Positions 1 through 7,262 of a stretch of 64,000 nt of DNA are shown here, in pieces. The stretch's first letter is position 1, and each line of letters opens with the position of its first letter. This stretch comes from Chitinophaga niabensis (GTDB lineage: Bacteria > Bacteroidota > Bacteroidia > Chitinophagales > Chitinophagaceae): NCBI RefSeq assembly GCF_900129465.1, contig NZ_FSRA01000002.1, positions 2,046,001-2,110,000 on the forward strand, in the 5' to 3' direction. The position numbers were made by a program, and so were the translations under genes. The notes beneath the pieces were generated by a model, which worked only from the letters and a program-made list of their open reading frames with translations, did not search any database and was not told the origin of the DNA.

Positions 1-306
1 CTGGGAGGTATTAAAAACCTTCAGATCACGGTGCGGAACCAAACAGAATATCCGCTGGACAATGCGGTGGTGAAAGTGGAATACCTCCGGGGCAATGGGA
101 ATGTGTTCAAAACAGAGAATTATACGGTGCATAATATCCCCGAGAAGGGGGCACAGTCTGTTCAGGCTTCCAATAGCCGGAAGGGGGTGAAGGTGAATAT
201 CAAACTGGTGAGTGTAACCAGCCAGCCTTTGAATTTCTGCTGGTCCGTGGATAAGAAGGCGGCGGTGAATGATCCGGACCCCTGGGCTTGTGTACCCACA
301 AAGTGA
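1..306 (+). CDS. C-terminal end of a protein cut by the window edge
   Basis: The reading frame is open from the first base and ends at a TGA at 304-306, so only the last 101 residues are visible. The GTG at 31 is in frame but is unlikely to be the real start because coding sequence continues upstream of it. The fragment is rich in beta-branched residues and has the pattern of a beta-sandwich module (GGIKNLQITVRN near its start, then a lysine-rich VKVNIKL strand). I have the impression that similar C-terminal modules occur in large Bacteroidota membrane or extracellular proteins, but I cannot name this one. It converges on the zeta-toxin-like gene, with an 11-bp repeat array between them. Confidence 0.7.
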   Translation: MGGIKNLQITVRNQTEYPLDNAVVKVEYLRGNGNVFKTENYTVHNIPEKGAQSVQASNSRKGVKVNIKLVSVTSQPLNFCWSVDKKAAVNDPDPWACVPTK

Positions 307-366
307 GTAGAATGCTGCCATTTTTGCTGAATTTGGAGTGCAAAGTGGCAGTGGGTGGGGGTAACT

Positions 367-432
367 ACGCTTTTGATACGCTTTTGATATGCTTTTGATA
401 CGGGATTGGTACGGGATTGATACGCTTTTGCC
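367..432. repeat. 11-bp tandem array, six units
   Basis: Six consecutive 11-base units lie at 367-432 in strict register. Units 1 and 2 are identical (ACGCTTTTGAT), unit 3 differs by one base, units 4 and 5 share ACGGGATTG, and unit 6 returns to the first type. Eleven bases is about one helical turn, so each unit would face the same side of the DNA. The array sits between two convergent genes. A second 11-bp array lies at 26838-26925. Confidence 0.8.
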
Positions 433-496
433 CCGGTATTTAATGGCATAATACGGCTTTTTTCGAGAGAGGGCTGATGTAGTCAAAAATTAGAAA

Positions 497-1108
497 CTAA
501 AGGATGCTTTTTTTGACTGACTTGATAAATTTTTGTACCCAATGCGGAAGGTTTTCGGCAGTAAACATAATTTTTCCATTCTCCCAGTAAAAAACCTTCT
601 CTGGAATACTCATTTCACTATCTGCTGGAATTGCATTATCATATAAGGTTACGGTATCAAATTCCTTAAAATATTTACAGAGGTTAGCATATCCGGCCAT
701 ATAATTATAGTTGATAGCTTCTTCTGATACCTTATGACCACCTGCTTTTACTCTTATTGATACGCGCTGGATACATTCTTCTACTGAATTCATACCCATA
801 AATACAAGATGTATCTTGTAGCCTGCAGCTTTAAATGCTCTCATGGAGTATAAGGGATCTTCGGCGCTGAAGTTGGTTTCAAAAGCAAAATTCCCATTTG
901 CGGCTATGGCCTTTTCTTTAGCCGATTTGAAAATGCCCTCATTAACAAAATTCTCAAGCGAGTCACTGCCGGTTTCAGGATATTTTGCCTTGAGTTCAGC
1001 CATATGCTTATCTCCATCAAATACCTCGAAATCAGTCGTGGTCAATTCTGCTGAAAAAAGACTTTTTCCTGCCCCGTTGGGACCTGCAACGATATACAAG
1101 TGAGGCAT
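497..1108 (-). CDS. zeta-toxin-like P-loop kinase
   Basis: A 203-residue protein with a Walker A motif at residues 9-16 (GPNGAGKS), right at the N-terminus. An FDGDK segment near residue 30 and the ETNFS segment near residue 80 match the layout of zeta-toxin / AAA_33-type kinases. Family zeta toxins phosphorylate UDP-N-acetylglucosamine and so block peptidoglycan synthesis; whether this protein does so is inference. It starts 4 bases after the stop of a small basic protein that is probably its antitoxin. It could instead be a small-molecule kinase without toxicity, since this fold is shared with harmless kinases. Confidence 0.8.
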   Translation of the reverse strand: MPHLYIVAGPNGAGKSLFSAELTTTDFEVFDGDKHMAELKAKYPETGSDSLENFVNEGIFKSAKEKAIAANGNFAFETNFSAEDPLYSMRAFKAAGYKIHLVFMGMNSVEECIQRVSIRVKAGGHKVSEEAINYNYMAGYANLCKYFKEFDTVTLYDNAIPADSEMSIPEKVFYWENGKIMFTAENLPHWVQKFIKSVKKSIL

Positions 1109-1112
1109 GGTG

Positions 1113-1346
1113 CTATTTTAACCGGCGTAACACAGTCTCGCTGGAGGTGTCGCGACTTTGGCAAATGAGGAATTTTCTGCCATCAGGGTATTCATGTATA
1201 AATTCATTGGGCCGTTTGCATCTCTGGTCTTTGTATACAATCGGAATGTTCTTGCTGGCATGGCTTCGCAGTGTTCTTTTCAGCACTGATTTGAGGCGTG
1301 CTTCAAGATTGGGGGCAGCTACTGTATGAATTACTTTCCTGGCCAT
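1113..1346 (-). CDS. small basic protein, putative antitoxin
   Basis: A 77-residue protein rich in Arg and Lys. I chose the ATG at 1344-1346 (MARKVIHTV), because an in-frame start 45 bases further upstream would lie upstream of the promoter box at 1369-1376. The N-terminal half looks helical (LEARLKSVLKRTLRSHA) and the C-terminal half contains an HEYPDGRKFLI stretch. It does not resemble the classical epsilon antitoxin that I can recall. Its position directly before a zeta-like kinase, with a 4-base gap and a shared promoter, is the main reason to call it an antitoxin. A DNA-binding role in autoregulation would fit the ATAAC(A/T)GTT motifs around its promoter but is not shown. Confidence 0.55.
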   Translation of the reverse strand: MARKVIHTVAAPNLEARLKSVLKRTLRSHASKNIPIVYKDQRCKRPNEFIHEYPDGRKFLICQSRDTSSETVLRRLK

Positions 1347-1364
1347 AACTGTTATCTTAGAACT

Positions 1365-1449
1365 ATTGCAAAAGTAACAATTATTCCGCAATAACAGTTC
1401 CAGACCCTTTGGCCGGCGCAGTAAATTGGAATTATGTTACTTTTGCAAT
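1365..1449. repeat. imperfect inverted repeat carrying two diverging promoter boxes
   Basis: Bases 1365-1387 and 1428-1449 are imperfect inverted copies sharing an identical 14-base core (GTTACTTTTGCAAT). Each copy holds a TACTTTTG box: the left one faces the toxin-antitoxin genes, the right one (1438-1445) faces right and would give a transcript antisense to the phosphoesterase gene. Confidence 0.6.
1369..1376 (-). promoter_or_regulatory. -7 box of the toxin-antitoxin promoter
   Basis: On the minus strand this reads TACTTTTG, a full match to the Bacteroidota TAnnTTTG box, 22 bases before the small basic gene. Two copies of an ATAAC(A/T)GTT motif lie on either side of it (1345-1355, a perfect 11-base palindrome, and 1391-1399), which is a plausible operator arrangement. 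Confidence 0.55.
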
Positions 1450-1455
1450 TTTCCT

Positions 1456-2673
1456 CTACCGTTTACTTTTCAATTCCACTTTCCCGATCTCAGACCCATC
1501 ATCTTTCAGCATCACCAGCTTCAGGTCTTTTTGCGTAGCATGCACTTTGATCAGGGTACGGTTGCCATCTTTGGGCCCGCCACCGATCACGATCGGGTAG
1601 GAGTGTTGCCCCGGAACAGGCTGATGGATCCCAAACCTGTGGGTATGCCCGGCCAGGAAAAGGTCTATTTTATTGGCTTCAAAGATCGGCCCGAAGTGTT
1701 TCCTGCATTCCATCGGCCCATGCCAGTCACCGGAATAATAGTGAGGGATATGCATCATCACTACCCGGAACTTCGCCTTTTTGAAAGCAGGGGTTTTCAC
1801 AATCTCCTTTAACCGCTCCGCCTGTTCAATCCGGTATTGGTCAAAATTCACGATGCCGGCATATACGGGATGCGTATCTTCTTTATCCTCCCCGGTATCC
1901 AGCACGGTAAAATGCACGGGGCCCCAGGTTTGCGCAAAAGCATAGTTCCCGTCAAAGTAATTCCCCAGCTCCCGGCGGAATTTACCGCGGGTTTCATGGT
2001 TGCCCCGGGTGAAAATGAAGGGTTTGCCGGAGGCGAAAGAATCCCCTGCAGGGATCAGCAGGTGGTCGATGATCTGCTGCTCATCTTCCTGGTAATCAAA
2101 TACATCTCCGTTAAAGAATACAAAATCATAAGGGTCTTTATTCAGGCCCATCAGGTGCGGAATGCTTTTCGGGCGATCGTGAATATCGTTCATCACCAGC
2201 CAGGAAACCTCTTTGGGATTGGCTTCCGGGGTTTTGAAACTGAAGGTATCGGAGCTGATGGTTTCCCCGTAGGTGAGTTTATACGGCTGGAACTCCGTGA
2301 TCTCTTTGGATTTGATCTGGTAGTAATAGGTGGTATTGGGCTTGAGCTTCTCCAGCCGGATGCGGTGGATCCGGTCGTAAGCATCTACCAGCCCTTCTTT
2401 GGAATTGTTGGCGGTAGTACCTAAAGCAGGGGTTTCCCCAAATTCCACCCAGCTGTAGCATTGTTTGTTGCTCAGCCACATAATGGTCATGCCGGTAGGG
2501 GCGGGGTTTTGCAGGTAAGGAGGGCAAAGGAATTTGTGTTCCCCTGCCAGCGGCGCTTCTACAAAACTGGCAGCAGCTTTGGCAACAGGGGCGAGGCCTA
2601 CGGCGCTCAGGATCCCTGCTTTGGTGATGGAGCCGAGAAAGTCCCGGCGGTCTAATGCTTGCTTATCGTTCAT
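1456..2673 (-). CDS. Tat-exported calcineurin-like metallophosphoesterase
   Basis: A 405-residue protein that starts with a twin-arginine signal (DRRDFLG at residues 8-14 and a hydrophobic stretch to about residue 35), so it is probably exported folded. Residues 50-150 resemble the fibronectin-III-like N-terminal domain of purple acid phosphatases. The catalytic domain follows with metal-binding blocks NDIHD (162-166), GD (189-190), GNHE (224-227), HIPH and GHTH. This order is that of binuclear metallophosphatases. The substrate cannot be told from sequence. It is a single gene, and the signal for its own terminator is unclear. Confidence 0.88.
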   Translation of the reverse strand: MNDKQALDRRDFLGSITKAGILSAVGLAPVAKAAASFVEAPLAGEHKFLCPPYLQNPAPTGMTIMWLSNKQCYSWVEFGETPALGTTANNSKEGLVDAYDRIHRIRLEKLKPNTTYYYQIKSKEITEFQPYKLTYGETISSDTFSFKTPEANPKEVSWLVMNDIHDRPKSIPHLMGLNKDPYDFVFFNGDVFDYQEDEQQIIDHLLIPAGDSFASGKPFIFTRGNHETRGKFRRELGNYFDGNYAFAQTWGPVHFTVLDTGEDKEDTHPVYAGIVNFDQYRIEQAERLKEIVKTPAFKKAKFRVVMMHIPHYYSGDWHGPMECRKHFGPIFEANKIDLFLAGHTHRFGIHQPVPGQHSYPIVIGGGPKDGNRTLIKVHATQKDLKLVMLKDDGSEIGKVELKSKR

Positions 2674-2791
2674 GCTAAAGAGTTTGGAGGACGCAAGTTA
2701 ATCAGCGGGACTTACATATTATAACTAATTGATTAGACTTAACAATTTGGCTAAAACTGACGAAAATCACCCCAAAACCTGCCGGCATAAT

Positions 2792-2822
2792 TTTGGGTTT
2801 TAGGCATCAATGATTACCTTTG
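2792..2822 (+). promoter_or_regulatory. atpD promoter
   Basis: A TTTG at 2792-2795 lies 19 bases before TACCTTTG at 2815-2822, matching the Bacteroidota -33/-7 layout. It leaves a leader of roughly 50 bases before the atpD ATG and argues against starting the gene at 2820. Confidence 0.65.
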
Positions 2823-2876
2823 CGCGAATTTTGCGTAAGCACACAATTACTTGCATTCTATAAACTTCTAAGAAAT

Positions 2877-4379
2877 ATGCCTAACACAGGTAAGATCAAA
2901 CAAATCATCGGTCCCGTTGTGGACGTGCATTTTGAAGGAACATTGCCAGAAATTTATAACGCCCTTGAACTGACCAGGGACAATGGCCAGAAAGTGGTGC
3001 TGGAGGTTCAGCAACACCTGGGAGAGGACAGTGTTCGTACAGTAGCGATGGACTCTACAGATGGCCTGGTTCGCGGTATGGCCGTAACTGACAAAGGTTT
3101 CCCCATCAAAATGCCTACAGGTGACGCCATTAAAGGCCGTTTGTTCAATGTGGTAGGTGAAGCGATTGATGGTCTGGGCCAGCTGGACACTACCAATGGT
3201 GCTCCTATTCACCGTCAGCCTCCCCGTTTTGAGGACCTGGCTACCGATACAGAAGTGCTGTTCACCGGTATCAAGGTAATTGACCTGATCGAGCCTTATG
3301 CAAAAGGTGGTAAGATCGGTTTGTTTGGTGGTGCGGGTGTAGGTAAAACCGTATTGATCCAGGAGCTGATCAACAACATCGCGAAAGGTCACGATGGTTT
3401 GTCTGTATTTGCAGGTGTGGGTGAGCGTACACGTGAAGGGAATGACCTGATGCGTGAGATGATCGAGGCAGGCATTGTGAAATATGGCGAAAAATTCAAA
3501 GAATCCATGGAGCATGGCGGATGGGACCTGGCTTCAGTTGATATGAACGAACTGAAGAACTCCCAATCCACCTTTATCTTTGGCCAGATGAACGAACCTC
3601 CGGGTGCGCGTGCGCGTGTTGCCTTGTCTGGTTTGACCATGGCTGAATATTTCCGGGATGGGGATGGCACTGCCGGCGGCGGTAAGGACATCCTGTTCTT
3701 CGTAGATAACATCTTCCGTTTCACGCAGGCAGGTTCTGAAGTATCCGCGCTGTTAGGCCGTATGCCTTCAGCGGTAGGTTACCAGCCAACCCTGGCTACT
3801 GAGATGGGTCTGATGCAAGAGCGTATCACTTCTACCAAAAACGGTTCAATTACCTCCGTACAGGCGGTATATGTACCTGCGGATGACTTGACTGACCCGG
3901 CTCCTGCAACTACCTTCTCCCACCTGGACGCTACTACCGTACTTTCCCGTAAGATCTCCGATAAAGGTATCTATCCGGCTGTGGACCCACTGGATTCTAC
4001 CAGCCGCATCCTGAGCCCTTCAATCGTTGGTGAATCTCACTACAACTGCGCACAAAGGGTTAAAATGATCCTGCAACGCTATAAAGAACTGCAGGATATC
4101 ATCGCCATCCTTGGTATGGATGAGTTGAGCGACGAGGATAAACTGACGGTATCACGCGCACGCCGTGTGGAACGTTTCCTGAGCCAGCCTTTCCACGTGG
4201 CAGAGCAGTTCACTGGTCTGAAAGGTGTACTGGTTCCGATCGAAGAAACCATCCGTGGTTTTAACATGATCATGGACGGTGAGGTGGATGAATATCCTGA
4301 AGCAGCTTTCAACCTGGTAGGATCTATCGACGATGCTATCGAAAAAGGTAAGAAACTGCTGGCAGCTGCTACCAAGTAA
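2877..4379 (+). CDS. atpD: F1 ATP synthase beta subunit
   Basis: A 500-residue catalytic beta subunit of F-type ATP synthase. It has the Walker A loop at residues 151-158 (GGAGVGKT), GERTREGND just after it, and the DELSDED helix near residue 410, a variant of the DELSEED sequence that contacts the rotor. I chose the ATG at 2877 (MPNTGKIKQ) because it matches family N-termini and follows the promoter; the frame is open to 2820 but that part overlaps the promoter. atpC follows 22 bases later. The alpha, gamma, delta and membrane subunits are not here, and the split arrangement is common in Bacteroidota. Confidence 0.98.
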   Translation: MPNTGKIKQIIGPVVDVHFEGTLPEIYNALELTRDNGQKVVLEVQQHLGEDSVRTVAMDSTDGLVRGMAVTDKGFPIKMPTGDAIKGRLFNVVGEAIDGLGQLDTTNGAPIHRQPPRFEDLATDTEVLFTGIKVIDLIEPYAKGGKIGLFGGAGVGKTVLIQELINNIAKGHDGLSVFAGVGERTREGNDLMREMIEAGIVKYGEKFKESMEHGGWDLASVDMNELKNSQSTFIFGQMNEPPGARARVALSGLTMAEYFRDGDGTAGGGKDILFFVDNIFRFTQAGSEVSALLGRMPSAVGYQPTLATEMGLMQERITSTKNGSITSVQAVYVPADDLTDPAPATTFSHLDATTVLSRKISDKGIYPAVDPLDSTSRILSPSIVGESHYNCAQRVKMILQRYKELQDIIAILGMDELSDEDKLTVSRARRVERFLSQPFHVAEQFTGLKGVLVPIEETIRGFNMIMDGEVDEYPEAAFNLVGSIDDAIEKGKKLLAAATK

Positions 4380-4401
4380 GGTTCACTCAAAAACTAGAAA
4401 C

Positions 4402-4653
4402 ATGTTATTGGAAATATTAACACCGGAAAAAAAGCTGTACACAGGTGAAGTATATGGCATCCAGCTGCCGGGAGTAGATGGTTCTTTTGAGGTATTGGAC
4501 CGTCACGCTCCGTTGATCGCTGCCCTGGGTAAGGGTAAGATGAAGGTGCTGAAAGATAAGAGCCAGGCTTCGCATTACACGATAGACGGCGGCTTTGTAG
4601 AGGTGTTGAATAATAAGGCGACCGTGCTGGTTGAAGGCGCTGTTGCGGTTTAA
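4402..4653 (+). CDS. atpC: F1 ATP synthase epsilon subunit
   Basis: An 83-residue epsilon subunit consisting of the N-terminal beta-sandwich only (EILTPEKK, GIQLPGVDGSFEVL, HAPLIAALGKG). The C-terminal helical domain found in longer epsilon subunits, which regulates ATP hydrolysis in enterobacteria, is absent. The ATG at 4402 was chosen over an in-frame upstream start that would overlap atpD. It is co-transcribed with atpD and followed by strong terminators. Confidence 0.95.
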   Translation: MLLEILTPEKKLYTGEVYGIQLPGVDGSFEVLDRHAPLIAALGKGKMKVLKDKSQASHYTIDGGFVEVLNNKATVLVEGAVAV

Positions 4654-4680
4654 AACGCTGTTTAAGAAGCATATTATATT

Positions 4681-4718
4681 GAACGTCCTCCGGTGATCCC
4701 GGAGGACGTTCTGTTTTT
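4681..4718 (+). terminator. strong terminator after atpC
   Basis: A 13-base arm (GAACGTCCTCCGG) pairs with its near-perfect complement across a short loop, followed by TGTTTTT. Confidence 0.9.
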
Positions 4719-4729
4719 AGGCAAAGAGG

Positions 4730-4782
4730 TTCCCCTGCGGGGGCTTTTTTTAAGGGAAGGTCCTCTGCAGAAGGAGGTTTTT
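4730..4782 (+). terminator. two further degenerate terminator hairpins
   Basis: A CCCC-TGC-GGGG hairpin followed by seven T lies at 4730-4751. A related but weaker CCTC/GAGG hairpin followed by five T lies at 4759-4782. Both start with AGGT-like sequence and end in a T-run, as if one were a decayed copy of the other. Confidence 0.55.
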
Positions 4783-4903
4783 AAAAAGCAACAGGCACGG
4801 CAGTTTTTAAAGAATAACGCCCCGGCATTAGGAGTTTTACCCCCTCCCTCAAAATAAAAAAAGCCACCCCAGGGCAGCTTTGGTATATACGCTCACAGCT
4901 TTC

Positions 4904-5455
4904 TCAATTCAATGTAGGATCTATCGGGAAATTAGCCATCATAGCAAAATTATTCCCCATCCGCCGCAAGGCCTGCCGCCAGATCTCCTGCTCATCTTCC
5001 AGGAACAGGATAGGCGTATTTACCGAGGATAAGATCCAGCTCTTTTCATTCATCTCACCTTCCAGCTGACCACTGCTCCAGCCGGAATAACCTACAAAGA
5101 ATTTGATCTTCTGAAGGTCCAGCTGCTGGGAATTCACCAGGTTCACCACCGCATCAAAATCACCTCCCCAGAAAATACCGGGAAATACTTCAAATCCTCC
5201 CTCTATGAGATCAGGCATCTGGTGAATAAAATGAATAGTATCCATCTGAACGGGCCCACCGAGATAAACGGGGATGTTGGGGACAAAGACATTGGAGATA
5301 AGATCGTCCAGCTTCTGGTCAAACTGCTTGTTCACCACAAAGCCGAAACTCCCTTCCTCCTGATGTTCGCAGAGCAGGATCACTGTTCTGGCGAAATTCG
5401 GATCTTTCAGAAAGGGGTCCGCGATCAACAATATGCCTGGCGCAAGTGTATCCAT
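4904..5455 (-). CDS. YqgE/AlgH family protein
   Basis: A 183-residue cytoplasmic protein of the YqgE/AlgH family, recognised by the N-terminal PGILLIADPFLKDPNFARTV block, the GSFGFVVNK segment and a YSGWSSGQLEGE motif near residue 125. The length is typical of the family. Its biochemical function is not established; AlgH was first linked to alginate regulation in Pseudomonas. It converges on atpC and has its own promoter box (5478-5485), so it is a single-gene unit. A weak minus-strand hairpin with a T-run near 4855-4880 may end its transcript. Confidence 0.93.
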   Translation of the reverse strand: MDTLAPGILLIADPFLKDPNFARTVILLCEHQEEGSFGFVVNKQFDQKLDDLISNVFVPNIPVYLGGPVQMDTIHFIHQMPDLIEGGFEVFPGIFWGGDFDAVVNLVNSQQLDLQKIKFFVGYSGWSSGQLEGEMNEKSWILSSVNTPILFLEDEQEIWRQALRRMGNNFAMMANFPIDPTLN

Positions 5456-5477
5456 ACCTATTTCCTTAAGCTCTAAC

Positions 5478-5485
5478 CAAATTTA
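5478..5485 (-). promoter_or_regulatory. yqgE-type gene -7 promoter box
   Basis: The minus strand reads TAAATTTG, matching TAnnTTTG, 22 bases before the ATG at 5453-5455. The leader would be short, about 15 bases. No clear -33 element was seen. Confidence 0.45.
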
Positions 5486-5530
5486 ACCAACAAAATGCAA
5501 ACCGGGCGTTATTTTTTAGGTAAGAAAGGG

Positions 5531-5681
5531 GTAAAAAAGTAAAAGGGACCTAGACAGATCCCTTACCATTTTATCAACCAAAATCTAAATCGCTTATGGA
5601 ACGAATCCACATCGATGTATGTAGAAAGTTTATTAGCTTGTTTGTATGTTATCTTACGTAACAAATTTGGTACCAGATAAC
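5531..5681 (-). ncRNA. candidate small RNA, about 150 nt
   Basis: On the minus strand a TAACTTTG box (5686-5693) is followed at once by a 5' stem (GTTATCT at 5675-5681 pairing with AGATAAC at 5648-5654), then a 10-base palindrome (ACATCGATGT), and the unit ends in a Rho-independent terminator: AAGGGA (5543-5548) pairs with TCCCTT (5559-5564), followed by T-rich sequence to 5531. The yqgE-type gene further down has its own promoter, so this looks like a separate transcript. A 12-codon frame (MWIRSISDLDFG) lies inside and could be a small peptide. I do not recognise the RNA family. Confidence 0.4.
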
Positions 5682-5685
5682 GATG

Positions 5686-5693
5686 CAAAGTTA
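5686..5693 (-). promoter_or_regulatory. -7 box of the candidate small RNA
   Basis: The minus strand reads TAACTTTG, a full match to TAnnTTTG, placed 5 bases before the first stem of the candidate RNA. The -33 element is weak or missing. Confidence 0.4.
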
Positions 5694-5791
5694 TGGAAAC
5701 TGGCAGCAATTACAGTAATAATTCCCCGTTAAAATTACGTTAAAGTAATGTTTTTTATCAGGTGTTAGGCCGGATAAGGCTTTCAGGGGTT

Positions 5792-5799
5792 TAATTTTG
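5792..5799 (+). promoter_or_regulatory. sensor kinase -7 promoter box
   Basis: TAATTTTG matches TAnnTTTG. It lies only 4 bases before an in-frame ATG at 5804, which therefore would not be transcribed with a usable leader. This decides for the ATG at 5873. Confidence 0.5.
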
Positions 5800-5872
5800 T
5801 ATCATGGTTGCTATAGCAATTAGTTTGAAAGGGGTGGATTTTGCCTATATTTATCGTTTATTTGAAGCTAAC

Positions 5873-7228
5873 ATGTTGCCACTTAGAAAGATATTTCCTG
5901 TCATAATTGCGCTGATCACACTGTCCCTGTTGGGGATCATCTACATTCAGTACAGTTGGATCAACAGTGCCGCCCACATTAAGAAAGAAGAGAAAGAACA
6001 GAAAATGTCCGAGGCCGTGGACCAGGTGGCCAAAGAAATGATGGAGAGACTATCCGTTCCCATCAACCACAGCCGCATTCAATTACAGCGTTTCAAACAG
6101 GAAGGCTCTTCCAGCGGTCTGAACCTGCCTCCCATTACTAACAACGACCGGCTTTTCCGTACTAACGAGCCGGTAAGCGTACTCTTCGATCCCAAGGAAG
6201 TAACGGACCTGCTGAAGAAATCCATGAAAGACAGGAAGCTGGATACCGTGTTTGAATTCGGCATCGTGGAGAATGGATACTATCAGCTGGTATCTCCCGG
6301 TTTCACGGAACGCCTGGCCAAAAGCAGCGAGGACTCTGCATTGTACCATCAGTTCATTGCCTCCCTGGCTTATAATGCCATTACGCCGGAATCCGGACAG
6401 CTATACGTTTTTGTGCCCTCTGCCAGTTTCAAAGTGTTTAAATACATGGGCTGGATGATCTCCGGCGGGATCCTGTTCACGGCGATCATTGTTACCGCCT
6501 TCGCCCTGACCATCCGTACCATGCTGGGCCAGAAAAAACTCTCTGAGATCAAAGGGGATTTCATCAACAACATGACGCATGAGCTGAAAACCCCGCTGGC
6601 CACCATTTCCCTGGCTATTGATGCTATCGGGAATGAAAAAGTAATGGATAACAAAGACAAGATCCGTTACTTCTCCGGCATCATCAAAGAAGAGAATAAA
6701 CGCATGAACAAACAGGTGGAATCCATCCTGCAATCTGCATTACTGGAGAAAGATGAACTTTCGCTCAACCTGCAACCCATAGATGTGCATCAGCTTATTT
6801 CCAGTACGGTAGAGAACCTGCAGTTACAACTGGATGGAAAGAATGGAAAAGTACATTTGCAGCTGAACGCACATCAGCCTATTATCAAAGCAGATGAAGT
6901 ACACTTTTCCAACCTCATCTTCAACCTGCTGGATAACGCTATCAAATACTCGAAGGACAACCTGGAAGTAAGGATATCTACCACCAATACACGAAAGAAC
7001 CTCGTGATCTCCATCGCGGATAATGGTATAGGAATGAGCAGGGATACGGTGAACAGGATCTTCGAGAAATTCTACCGCGCACATACAGGTAATGTACATA
7101 ACGTAAAGGGCTTCGGACTTGGACTGAGCTATGTGAAAGCGATCGTGGATGCACACAAGGGTAAGATCAGAGTAGAAAGTATACTGGGAAAGGGAAGCCG
7201 CTTTACATTGGAGTTTCCACAGGACTAA
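5873..7228 (+). CDS. membrane sensor histidine kinase
   Basis: A 451-residue kinase. Membrane helices at about residues 8-27 and 192-216 flank a periplasmic sensor domain of roughly 160 residues with no family I recognise. The cytoplasmic part has the HisKA block with the phosphorylated His at 236 (THELKT), the N box (NLLDNAIKYS, 351-360), the G1 box (DNGIGM, 383-388) and the G2 box (GFGLGLS, 413-419). No response regulator gene is next to it, so it is an orphan here. The start at 5873 was chosen because the upstream ATG at 5804 sits on the promoter and the signal-like helix begins directly after 5873. Confidence 0.93.
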   Translation: MLPLRKIFPVIIALITLSLLGIIYIQYSWINSAAHIKKEEKEQKMSEAVDQVAKEMMERLSVPINHSRIQLQRFKQEGSSSGLNLPPITNNDRLFRTNEPVSVLFDPKEVTDLLKKSMKDRKLDTVFEFGIVENGYYQLVSPGFTERLAKSSEDSALYHQFIASLAYNAITPESGQLYVFVPSASFKVFKYMGWMISGGILFTAIIVTAFALTIRTMLGQKKLSEIKGDFINNMTHELKTPLATISLAIDAIGNEKVMDNKDKIRYFSGIIKEENKRMNKQVESILQSALLEKDELSLNLQPIDVHQLISSTVENLQLQLDGKNGKVHLQLNAHQPIIKADEVHFSNLIFNLLDNAIKYSKDNLEVRISTTNTRKNLVISIADNGIGMSRDTVNRIFEKFYRAHTGNVHNVKGFGLGLSYVKAIVDAHKGKIRVESILGKGSRFTLEFPQD

Positions 7229-7237
7229 AAAACCAGC

Positions 7238-7245
7238 TATCTTTG
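7238..7245 (+). promoter_or_regulatory. promoter box between kinase and ThiF-like gene
   Basis: TATCTTTG matches TAnnTTTG and lies 17 bases before the ATG at 7263, so the ThiF-like gene may have its own promoter. Confidence 0.5.
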
Positions 7246-7262
7246 TAAGAGTAAAAGAAACA

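Noticed and set aside
162..449. 95-codon minus-strand open frame across the first array
   Set aside because: It overlaps the cut gene on the other strand and its N-terminus is just the translated 11-bp repeats.
2868..3515. 215-codon minus-strand open frame inside atpD
   Set aside because: Antisense shadow of a highly conserved gene, with no family features of its own.
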